Shown here one piece after another: positions 1 through 12,400 of a stretch of DNA of 64,000 nt. The notes under the pieces are model-generated. The model had not been told where the DNA came from, did not search any database, and saw nothing but the letters and a program-made list of their open reading frames with translations. The position numbers and the translations under genes were made by a program. The stretch's first letter is position 1, and each line of letters opens with the position of its first letter. Source of the stretch: Eleginops maclovinus. Lineage: Eukaryota > Chordata > Actinopteri > Perciformes > Eleginopidae. The DNA lies in NCBI RefSeq assembly GCF_036324505.1, contig NC_086366.1, forward strand, positions 19,918,927-19,982,926. Direction: 5' to 3'.

Positions 1-3000
1 GCCCTTGGATTCAGGGATGAAGTGTGATCACAAACAAAAAAATAAAGTAAAGTAAAGCAAGTGGTAAGTTAATATCATGTACACTTGATGATGACGATAC
101 ACGATGCCTTTTTCAAACATAAAAAAGCTGCCCCATCTCAATCACTATTTGGTTATGTTGCTCTTTGTCTGCTAACATTTCTTCATTTAATAAGTTATTT
201 TCTTATTGTTTAAGTCATGTTGATAGACTCATTTAGAGGAAAATAATCTGTTAAACATTGCATAATTCTTTGAGGAGATCTGTTGATTAAATACTTTTTT
301 TAGATTGGGCGAAGAAATCATATTTGTCCGTTAGAAAACTAATCAAACCTCTAAAAGATGGATACAGAATTGTCACTTTAGTTGGAAGTTATGTAACATG
401 AGTTCCAGTCATACATCAATCCATTCAAATCATGTCTTCACTGGCCAAATCAAAACATGTTCTATTTATATAGCCTAATATCAGAAATTACAAATTGGCC
501 TCAGGGTTCTTTCCAGTTACTGTACATCTTACAGACTAGTATTTCCCCGTCTGCAGTACAGAAATCTATGCATTTTAAAAGGCAGATGAATCTACAGCAC
601 ACATCGTCCCATACAGATTTGTTACCAGGGGCAACATTTGGGGGGCCTGAGGTGAAATTAAATCTGTTTTTTTTAATGTGGGTCCATTTGTTAGTACTTG
701 GCATTTTCATCCCAATGTGCCTGTGGGCTGTAGGAACAACATAAACACATGCTAACAACAGACAAAAAATGATTGAATGAGCGCTCATGAATACGGCATG
801 CAGTTGTGTCGAAGCCCTTCCTTACACGTTATTGATAGAGAACTGTGTGAGAGACCTTTGGACGAGCCAGAGAACCAAGCAAATCTATAGAAACCTCGAG
901 GGGCTGGAACATGAGGGTGAATCTTCCTGAGTCCGTGGTTGGATTTCTCTTTGGAGGCTGTATAATGAGCGCCAGGCCTGTACGTGTCCACAGGACTGGG
1001 GGCGGGCAGGAGGGAATAAGCTCGCTCTCAGAAAAAAGAAGCTCTGCTTGTTATTGTCTTCCATATGAATCTGTGGGCAGTTACTCCACAACTACGAAGT
1101 TGTTGTCAGTTTTGTCAAAAGTCTACAAACAGAGTTTTTCATACTCGCAAAATGTGTAACACACTGGAGTTTATGTAAGGTGTTATCGTTTTCCATTTAA
1201 CAAAGTGCCCATAGGCCACACAATTGCTGTGCCCTCATCTGGACTTGTTCTATTTAAAGGTCGGAAATTAAATCCAATACCAACATTTTGTGGGGAATTG
1301 GTTTGCTTCAGATCATTAAGATATCCATATTATACCACCATTTACCTAATTTGCTGATATCTCAAGGTTTTGGTCCCTCCATGAAATTCAATGTTTAGGG
1401 GAGAATCTAGTTAAAACACAAGGCAAGTTGTTACTTGTATGATCTTTCAAAGACATTAACAAGAGCATCTAACGTGTTTTTATTAAGAGGCACTCTCTGC
1501 TGATGCTGACAATGTGGTCTTTGTGGCCCTGTATAGTTCAAAGAGGGATGTATCTGCAAGGGTTTCAAGAGTCTGACTCCCTTTCTGAAACTAAAAGTAT
1601 ATCCACCACTCTAGGGCAATTTGGATGAAAGCACCCACCACATGTCACATATTATATTTTAAGTGGAAACGAGTGGGCGAATGTGTAACACATAAAAAGT
1701 GAAATGCCTTTTGAACTACATACTCCAATTTGCCATAAAACAAATGCAGCTAACAGCACATCACTTTCCAGATTTTCCTGTTTCCTGTGTTTCCAGACAA
1801 CAACGTTTTGAATTGAATTTGTTTTGTTTGTAAATTATATGAATTATCCCATAAACTTAAATTGGCTGGCTAGCTGTGTCACATCAGCTAACCTACAACA
1901 AATGTTTTCAGTCTATTCAAAAAGTGCTAATACTGTCTCTTTTCACATATTTGAGGTAATTAGAAACGCCATTTTTGACAATTATAAAAAATCCTTAAAG
2001 ATAATCAATTTTTACAAACATACAGAATCATGAATAAAAATACGTCTTGCAGAAAATACTGTAGACTACAACTTTACGTTGTGACTAACGAAAGCATTGG
2101 ACTATTTTTTTACTGCTACCACTTTCATTGTTATGGTCTCATTGTTCTATATGCCCTTGACTGTGGCCTACAAAGCTGTAACTGGTAAATATCATGCCAG
2201 GCAATCATATCATGGAGCTCCGGCATTCACACACAAAGAGCTCCTCTGCCACGTCTTAACTAGTAGTGCCACCATAAATATTGAACAACAGGAGAACAAA
2301 ACCCATTTTAAGTTCATTTTCAGGGCTATTTAAAGCCTGGCGTTTCTTAGTAGGTGCATTGATAAATCATTCATCTCTTTGTAAAGGGGTAAGTGACTGG
2401 TATCACTGTCTGAGTGAAAGCATCGACTTCATTGAGGAAAAAGCACAGAGCAAAGACTGGCTCTGTTTGGGTGTTCTACAAGCATCCAAAAGACGCTTGC
2501 TTGGCTTGATAGGGAAAACAAAATGGTGTGATATGATAATGCAGAGTCTATATATTTAAGAAATGACTAACCATAATGTGTATGCTTAATTGAAATCTAG
2601 GAAAACAATTATCAGGCCCTTAGTCCTCTGTAGATTAGAGACTGTTTGCACTTAAGATAGGAGTCAGCAATGAATAATTCATGTTGACTAATAATTACAA
2701 ACAAAATGGAGTGGGGATGACACATGAATTTGTTTTTCAAGTAAACATATTTCTCCTAATGTGACACAACTTCAACCTTGCTTTGGAGAAAATAAATGGA
2801 TGTTTTAAAAAGATTTTCAATTTTAAAGGAGACGGTTCGTTTAATATGGAGCCTGCAAAGCTAAGTTTAGTAACTGTGGTAAGTGGATTGAAGTCTCTGT
2901 GGACTAAAGTGTGTTTTCCCTCCTGTCAGACAACTATTACCAATTTCATCTTTTCCGAAGATGTAACCTTGGCTTTCTACTTTCATGAAAGACCCTGAAA

Positions 3001-3350
3001 GCACCCAGGAAACACAGATACATTTGGGCTCTCAATTATAAGAACACATGGGTCCCTTGGGCTGAATTCCCTATTCAGTCCTCCCCCCATGCACTAACAT
3101 GCAATCTAACAGCCGAGCTACGATGCTGCACTTGTCTACACTCACTTAACATCCTGCCTGAAGACAAGATATGCCTGGTTCCCTTTCAGGTAATGGAATA
3201 ATGTAATTTAAAGAAGAGGGAAAACACACAAGGATCTGAAGGATCTCTCAGCAACAGGGCGGGCTGTGGTTTACTGTTGCTGGTGATTAATATGATGCCG
3301 CAGTAATAAACAACTACCTATATTTGTGCAATGTGGCCTTGTTTACTTAC
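1..3350 (-). other. cntn5 intron 7 (partial)
   Basis: AT-rich intronic sequence following the GTAAGT donor at 3345-3350. I searched the minus strand for the rest of Ig3 and found nothing resembling it. Open frames here are short, overlap on both strands and match no family I know. No clear interspersed repeat is recognised. Confidence 0.7.
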
Positions 3351-3453
3351 TTTCCCAGAGCGAAGCACTCCAGCCTGACAGTGAGTCCTTTGGCAGCCAG
3401 AACAGATGTCAGGAAATGCACCTCAATTTTGGGCTCATATTCACCCATGACAC
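3351..3453 (-). CDS. cntn5: cntn5 exon E7: start of Ig3
   Basis: This 103-nt exon (phase 1 in, 2 out) encodes residues 288-322: [14 protein letters not shown], then [20 protein letters not shown] and two bases of the next codon. [12 protein letters not shown] is the hallmark start of contactin Ig3, and Cys317 in LECFALG is its first disulphide cysteine. The acceptor is AACCTTTTCCAG|GT, with CTTAAC nearby as a likely branch site; the donor is GGGAAA|GTAAGT. The next exon (completing Ig3) is not found between 1 and 3350, so it lies beyond the window start. Confidence 0.94.
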
Positions 3454-6400
3454 CTGGAAAAGGTTAAGAAAGAGGAATTGCAGACATTAGAACCAGGCAG
3501 ATTGAAACGGCTACTTATCCCCCAACCCCCGCTGCCTATTTCCCATCATTTTGGTCCTTTCTTGCAGTGTGCTGCACATAGCCCGGGCACAGTGATTTAA
3601 AAATAATAAGGAGGCTCTCTTACTATTGCCTCGGTTCCTATTTTATGAGAATGTAAGCAACTGGTATAGAAAAAATAATGAAGCAGCAGATCAAAACATC
3701 GTGAGGATTCTCGGTGTAAAGGTCTTTCAGAGGCCAAAGGTTCTTTGAATGACGCAGTGTGCCACTGAACATATTTGGAGTATCTAACTGCCCACATTTA
3801 GTTTATACTCTGACTATTAATAGGATTAGTAATTTTGGTATGTCAAATACTGTGCGACTGAAAACTCATACAGAGTAGCATGATGGAATAAGGCATATAC
3901 TGGACAGGACATATGACTATAGTGCAATACTACATGCAGGTGGTTCTCTACCACTTTAAAATCAAAACTGCTCCACCAACTGAAAACCAGCAAAAATATT
4001 TTAGGTCGAACCTGTGAGAAACTCTATGAATTAACCTCCATATTGATGCTGACCAACAACATTTTCTCTGGCCTCAACCATGGCCTGAACAGTGCATATA
4101 ACTTGTTACCATCAGATGTGCGATACAGGGTCCCACAAATGAATAAGGTTAAACTGAAGCACTCCTTAGTGTAATCCAAGGTCAAATGGACGTCTGAGGG
4201 TCTTGAACAATGTTGTCTTCAGTGATGTAATGGTACTGTATGTTAAATGTCTGTTTGCCTTGTGTCTTAATATTTGTCCATGTTTCAAATGGAGCTTCTG
4301 TGATGCAAGAAAAATGTCAGACTCAAACTGACATAAATATAATATCAAGTATTATAGTATTGTGTTGTTTAATTAGGGCCAGGCTATAGGGCCAACATCT
4401 TTGCTACAGGTCATTTTGTAAAGCCTGTTTTGGTTTACTCCATGGCAAACAAAACAGTAATAAAGATGTTCTCAGTTAATCAATGGGGCGAAGCCTGCGA
4501 GCTAGTTCAGGCAGCCAACTCGAGCACCAATCATACATTTACACGTGACGCGCCTCGTCCCTCTAAAAAACAACCACAAACCTTCTCCTAAACTTTCTGC
4601 TCTATTTAAGCTGGCAGATCTACCTGCGTCTGCCTCACTAATGCTGCTGCTGCCGCTACTGCTGCTTCCACGCTGCTAATGCGTTCACCTCGCTGCGTTC
4701 ATGTTGCCGATGCTCGCCTGACCCACCACCACCGCAGCATCTACCTGTAGGCTCGGGGGGGATACTTATTTAATCCTCACTCAATGTTCTATGTAAATCT
4801 GTGGAGAGATGAGGCCCGAGCCTAGACGCCAAACTCAAACTATACACTGTTCCTAAAAAACATATCACAGAAACACAATATTTGTCTAACTGAAATAACT
4901 TTAGTTCAAAATTAACACAAAAGTTTCAAGGGAAATTATACATCTGCATCACAATATTTCATTAATTAAATGATATATTTCATCACGATATGATACTGTT
5001 GAAAGAGGATGATTAATCATGTTGAATTGCTGCAAAGCACCTATTAATATGTTGTCAAATCAGTTAGAAAATACAGTCATGTCAGCCATACTCTGTGTAG
5101 CTAAGAAATGTCGGATAAACAAGCCTCGTAAACAAACTATAAGAATGCTGAACTAACTGAACTTGTAACAAATATCTCCCCAGACAACAGGGAAAATGTG
5201 TGTATTGTCCTCAAAAATGAGTGAGTCACTCCACAATTCCCAAACACATTGAGCAGGACACAAGTGATAACTTGTTATCAGTGTTGCTTAGCGCCACTAT
5301 GACTAACACCTCCGCTCTAAGTCACAGCTAGAAGATACGTTTTCTTTGTTTATTCTTCTGGATGTTGAGGCGGCTATTAATATCCATTTGCAACAACGAT
5401 AAGTCAGATGGCATTGAGCAAATTTGGAGTAACAAAAGAAAACACCATCATCTTGGATGTAATTACTACTATCGGTCTTATTAAATGGGAGTTTGCCGTA
5501 TGAATATTCCAATAGCATTTTCTCTTTACAGAGGCATTTTAAATGTACACACCATTATTGCATGTGAACATGACTGGTGAACAAACAGCTAACCCCAGCA
5601 CCTTGCTGAATTCACAACAAAACATATCAGAGCATTAGCAGTGCTCGACACACCGAAACGCACATGATCAGCAAGACAAATGACCAGCATGACATTTGAG
5701 GAAACTATAATTACTGCCCCTACGTGTACCTGCCACCTTTTATGTGACAGCAGGAAAGAAGGAGTGGGCATATTGAGTTGTGGCCCACTATGTATGGGAA
5801 AAGAGTTTTATGATATTTGTTTCAAAGAACTTTTCAATTTCAATCTCATTCTCAACATTTATAGCTCCAAAGAAGCCCTTCCCATGTAATGAATTTGCAA
5901 TATTTCACTGGCTCATGCCATAGTATATTCAATATCATATTCAGTCTCAGTGGCTGGACCTGACAGGATTGAAAGAAATAATGCCATGGCCTGCTGAGCT
6001 AAAACATTAACAGCACATTTTATGTCCCAGTATAATTTATTAATCACATGGAAATTACATTTTTATATTGCTTTGTGATGGAAACAAAGTAAAATGCCTT
6101 TTCTTTAAGATTTCCTGGCAGCGAGGTTATATCATGGGAAAAGTGTGTTTTTATCAGTCTCAGATAACTTTTGAAACTTTTAAATAATGCCAGGTTGTGT
6201 TGGATAAATTGTGACTTGCTTTTGATTATTCGTAAGAAATGCAATAATGATCTTTTATATATGAGGGTGAACTTAAATGAACCTGAATTCTAAACCTTTT
6301 TTTTCTCTTTTAAGGCAAGGCAACTTCATTTATATAGCACCTTTCAACACAAGGCAATTCAAAGTGCTTTGCAAACATGAAAGACATGATTAGTTGTTTT

Positions 6401-9400
6401 GATTTTGGTCATTTCCTTTCCACATGCAGATACTGTATCTTTATGTCTTTGTAAAGCACTTTGTTTGCTTTAAAAAATGCTATAAACAGTAAATGAAAAA
6501 AATAACAACTTTGTCATATCCACTGGTGCTGTTATCTTCTTAGAACACTGGTCTGTCCGGGAATCGCAGTCTGAAATTGATGGGAGGCTAATTCACAAAC
6601 ATACCGTCCTTTAAAGGTCCCCTATTATACTCATTTTCAACAATATATTCTAGGTCTCAGATATATAAAAAAAACGTGAATTCACGAAGTGGCCAAAATC
6701 AAATCAGTAAATGGATCAGGACAAAAAGAGAGCTACTCTTTTTTTCCTGGAACATTCTAAAATCTCTTAACACTAGGGGACTCATATTTAAGTCTAAAAA
6801 GCATGTGGATTTTGCACAATAGGTGACCTTTATATAATACAATCAGATCTCCCTGTCCAGTTGAAGACTTGTACTGGGTAAATAACAACTTTGTTTTACT
6901 TTCTCCATACATTTGAATTGGTGCAGCCTGTTGCTGGACAGCTGGACTGGTTTCCCTCTTTATAATTGGATTGTCATGACCCTGCTGATGTACTCAATGG
7001 GGCCCTAAAGGCATAGATCCTCCATCTGCACTGCAACAGTAATACAGCCATGTTTCATACCAGGAACATGATTAACATTACACAGAATGTTGTGATAAAC
7101 CAGACAATCTCTAATAATGTGATTATTTTGTATTGATTGTTGATGATTAGATTTAACTCCTTGGGGTTAAGCTAGGCAACATGTCAAGTTTACAAGTTTG
7201 TCAAGTTGCATATTTTCAATACACAAATCAATTACGCTGTTCTTTATAATAACGGTTTTGTATTTAAAGCCGTAAGCTGGTGGACAATGAGATGCTTTGA
7301 CTACAACACTAAAAATATGTTGTTGAGTAAATAATCATGCTGACATCCAGTAGGGCTCCAGGCCTATTCCTTCAATAACTATTTATAGTGTAGTACTGAT
7401 AACATGTCCATATGGAGATGACATGTGTCTGCAAACATTATGCTCCACGGATTTCTCTGTCGTGTGGAGAGAGAGAATATTTCATGACAACAATAACACT
7501 ACGAGTACTGCAGTCCAGTTGGAAGCTTTACCACTTATCTGTGTGTGTACAAACAAGGTGCAAAGCCCACCTGCATTTTTTTGCCAAAATCTATTTGAGA
7601 TATATTCACACAGAGTAAATCAGGAATTGTATTCATAGATGGATAATTCATATCAGTTAGTTCTACAAAAACAGTCCTTATGTAATTCAGATTTAGTGGT
7701 GATTTACTATTACTTCATGTATTAAATTACCTGTCAATCAAATTAGAATGATAGCAGTTTTATTTCATTCACATTTGTAGTGATCAAGATATTCTATGAT
7801 GACATGGTTCAATGTAATGTCTGAACATAATGTAATGTGAGTCTTTTAGTACTTTTTAATCCTATGTCAATTAAATGAAATGTAAATGAACATGATACCC
7901 TCAATCAAATTATAGAGAATACATGCATATATAAATTCAGTGTAAATCTCAATATATTGCAACACATCATTATTCCATTAACAGATTATAAATATCATAT
8001 TGCACTATGCCAAAGCCCTAATTAAGCTTGCATTCAAATATGTGTATAATAAACAATTGCCTGCAAAAGCATTGTCTCTTCTTAACAGTTTAATAATAAT
8101 AAGGAATAGTGACCATTTAATAATCATGCATTAAAATAGCTTATTTGAGCCACGTCACTATTAGTAAACCTGCTGGCACACATCATTTAAAACATTAAAA
8201 TGGTTAAACTCTACGAGGGTTTTTATTCCTTTAATTAAAATAAATTTATTGTAACTGATAGATGATAGCAAATATCAGATTTGTAATTCAATTTAATACA
8301 CAGCAATTTCAGGTTCAGAGCCATTGCAAAGTCACTGATATCCACAGTAAAATACTCCTTCTATTTACCCAAAGCAGATAAATCAAAGAGAGCGTGTTGC
8401 TTAGATGAATTGTATATCTGCTTTAAAACAGTGCATTAGCGCAGAGTTCAGTGCTTAGCTCCACTCGGCTCAAGGTGGATTGTGAATTGACGATCAATGG
8501 CTTCCAGCAGGGTATAATGGAGCCCAGATGCTTCTTTTGATTAAGAGAGTCGGGGTTGGAGCTGACAGTGGTGAGCCGCACACAGATCCAGCTTGAACTG
8601 TCTGCTGGGTAATAATCACTCACTTTTACTGAGGAACAGATTGCAGATTGTCTGATTGGTCAGACTCCAATGACTGAGGGGTACACACAGAGCGGGACCA
8701 TTTTGGTGTCTGCTGTGTTATGTGCCAATGCAATTTTCAGCATTTTAGACCCAACATAGAAGCCTGCTGAACATCATGAGGTTTGCAGGGCCAGCGACGC
8801 CAAGGCATTCTCTGGCAAAGTGGACCTACAGCTGTAGAGATTTGTATGGCCGTGTTGTGATGCAGGTGAGCGTGGCGTCCTTTAGCCCAAGCATAATGGC
8901 CACATTATGGATAGAAACACAAATATGTATGCTGTAAGTTCTTGTTCCATCGCTTATTGTTGAACAAATGAAAAGAAAGCATATTTTTGTTAGCTATTAA
9001 CAACATAAAAATGCTGATAGCAGACTGACCACATGCTGTTCTGTCTGTATTGCATCCTAGTTCATGAGAGACGAAAACCAATTTAGCACAGTTATATGGC
9101 CAGTATTATGAACGTCTCTGAGGGCCATTTCACACGAAGTTATGCAAATACTGAGTGGGAATCGTGCTAGGAGGGTTGTAATCCTTATGAGGTGAATGTG
9201 TGTTTCGGCATTTGGAACAAACCTGGTTCCAAGGCACAGAGGCTCTTTCGCAGCTTCACTGGGGATGTAATCTCAGTGGCTCTTTGAAACCTTGACAATG
9301 ACAGGCACCTGTGTGATGTGATGGACGTTTCTCTGTGTAGTCAGATGTAAGAGAGCCTGTAGGTGAAATCCACACCTGAATTCGACAAACAGCTCCACAG

Positions 9401-12400
9401 CATGGCTCCAGAGAGGCTAGTATAAAAGAACGAAATCCCATCCACAGCAAGGGCCATTGATTCAGTTAATTTTATGCCGGAAAATGATTTCCCTGACGGG
9501 TAGTTTCGCCAAAGCACATTGTGAGTGAAGAAGGCTCCCCACACTAATGTTAAAGCATTGCTCACTATCTATTTACGGTGTGTATGGAATTCATAACGTC
9601 CTCCACTAACATGAGGCTCAGCGGAATGTAGAAAACCGTCCCACTTTTATAAGCCTATCTGATCAGACTTTTTTTATCCAAATGCATTATAACACAATAA
9701 AATGCACCAGCCGAATACAAAATATGCTTTTAGATTTTCATCTGCACTAAACAAGTTTAGAGGGAGGAAGCATTGTAATAGATCTAAAAATAAATCAAAA
9801 ACAAAATCATACTTTTAAATGAATAGAGAGAGGAGTGCAATACTTTCCGTGTGGATTATCCAATATAATCCATTAGATTTGTCCGCCTGGGGCATTTGTA
9901 CAAATCAGGGCCCATAGTGTGTGAGAGGTGCAATAAATCTGAGAGCCTCACCGTCGGTTTTCAGTGTTAGAGGTGTTGGAGGGCTTAGAACCCTGGCATT
10001 TGTCACCGTGTTCTTCACCAGACAGATGTAACTTCCCACGTCAGAGGGTTGCACCTTCGAGATGTACAGGTTTCCCGTGTCCTGGGAGATGAAGCGCCGA
10101 CTGTCCTCAGCAACAAACGAGGGGAACTCATTAAACACCCAGCTGTAGATGATCTCTTTAAAAGGAAGTGGAGACGAACGGATTAGAAGTGACAAATAAG
10201 CTATCTTTGTGGTAATATTTAAATGTTTTCTTCCATGCATTCATTCTTTTAGCATATAATCTCTAGTGACTTTAGAAAATGTAATAATAAACCTTTTCAT
10301 GGCACCTAAGATCACCGGGCCCCACATAGGGTAGTTCGAAGTAAGGTCATTTTTTTCATAGACCTTTTTACTATTTCACTTCTTTCATTAACAAGAGAAT
10401 TCACTCCCTGATGACTAATACAGAGTGAGGTATGAAAGAGAGAATTCTTCTTCAGCAGTCAGTAATATATATATATATATATACAAATAGTCAAAATAGT
10501 CTGTCCTTGAAGATTTAATAATAGGTGGAAAATACAATTCATGCAGAATAGTACATGCATATACATATAAGCATGCTTTAATGAGCCTGGTATTTGCAGC
10601 TATGTTATGTAATGAATGGTTGAACCATTGAATAGGTGAAATTGGAATATAATAATTGAGTGTCAGGGTGAAATGAATTCAGAAAGCTGCAGAAAAAAAA
10701 GCACAGACATGTTTTCTAACTTCATAACAAAAACTTTTTGGACTAGTAACTGCATCTAGGTTAAGTTTTTTATATTGTATTCATGACTAACAGCATGTTA
10801 TAGAGGACAATTATATAACTGATCCATAGGCAGAACATACTGTATGTGCTTATGTTAGTAATGTGCCTACCCTACTTGATGAACAAATAATTAATGAACA
10901 AGTGCTTAAAGCAACATTTGGGTTTGAAGAAACATGGCTATAAAGAAAAAAAAGAGCCAGAAATTGTTGGTTAAGTGGTTAAGTGACCCTGAATAGGACA
11001 TAAGTGGGTAATTAAATAGATGGATGGATTAATGCAATAAGTGAAGACAGTGCAGACTTTTTGTTTTTCTTTTCGGTCTGCATAGTTCTACACAGTCACA
11101 TCCATCATTTTATATAAAGAACATGACTCTTAAAGTCAGGGACAAGTTAATCTCTTCAATATTTTACAACTCTTTGATTTTGTATCCAAAATGTATATAT
11201 TCAGGAGGAAAATTTGACGGTTTGGGTTCTTTAGATAATCAATGTCTATTCGTAAATGATAACTTACTGATGTTTCAAAGATGCTCTGAACAGGTAAATG
11301 CTGTGTTCAATGTGGGCTCAAAGTCAGTGACACAATTAGGTTGAAATATAAATCAAATTCAGGATAATTTTTCCTTTAGTGTAAGTGAACAGATGAATTT
11401 GCAAAGGCAGCATCCTTTGCTTAAAGAGGCTATTTTTTTCAAGTGTATCTTTCCTGTAGTGTTCATATAGGTTTTTGTGAATGTAAATCTTCTGTAAAGG
11501 ATCAAATCCTAAAGTTCCCTCCAGAGGGAGTTTCTCTCTCACACACTCCAACCCTTCTTGAAAATGAAAGCATGTAAACATGTCACAGTAGAGGCAAAAT
11601 GCAATTATTAAACCCGAAAATGAGCATAATAGGGCTCTTTTAATCTAATGAGAGGGACGCAGTGATTGAGGCACACAGGTTTAACCCAGAGAGTCACTTA
11701 GAACCAACTGTGCTAAACAGATAATGTTAAAATATAGTTTATAGAATAATAAATGACGTTTTTTTTGGAGAATTACAATTATCAAAGACACCAGAGGTCC
11801 AATAGGTTTTATTGAAACTACTTTAGTGTCATAAAAGCAAAATACTATTTACCAAAGACACATAAAAAGCGATTACGAGCGTTCAAAGCCATGAAATAGA
11901 AAATATTACACTGTTCACATCCCAGTGATTCCACATTGTTTTCACTCATGAGACCTATCTAATTTAAGTGGCATTTTAATGTCTTTGAATCCTCCCACAA
12001 CCAATTTAACCCAAACATTGTTTAACGCTCCCTCTACAATGTGAATTTCAATTGTGACACGGTCGGACTCACCAACACATTCATCACACCTGCAAATGTT
12101 ATGGCTGTGGCATTTTATTTAAATCATTTGTTTGCTGTTGTACTGTAGATCATTTTTCTTTTTCATGTCAACAACACTGAATAAATAAATTATAATATTA
12201 CCTGTTTTGTGTATTTGAGCATAATATTTATACATGAGGAATAGGTAATAAAATAAAAGCCTCACACCCCCTTGAGCAGAGCCTGCCATTTAACATAGGC
12301 ACTAAGTAAATATTCTATATATATGACAAACCTGAACAAAGCGCTGTAACTTTCTGATTGTAGTATGAATACTAAGACCGCTGTTTGAATGGATGGATAC

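Larger units (their letters stand above)
3454..9951 (-). other. cntn5 intron 6
   Basis: A 6.5-kb intron between E6 and E7. It holds a GC/CpG-rich segment (4494-4830), a pair of LINE-like tails (6312-6495) and a repeat fragment near 6609. The rest (5000-6300, 6800-9950) shows nothing supportable beyond AT-rich sequence. Confidence 0.75.
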
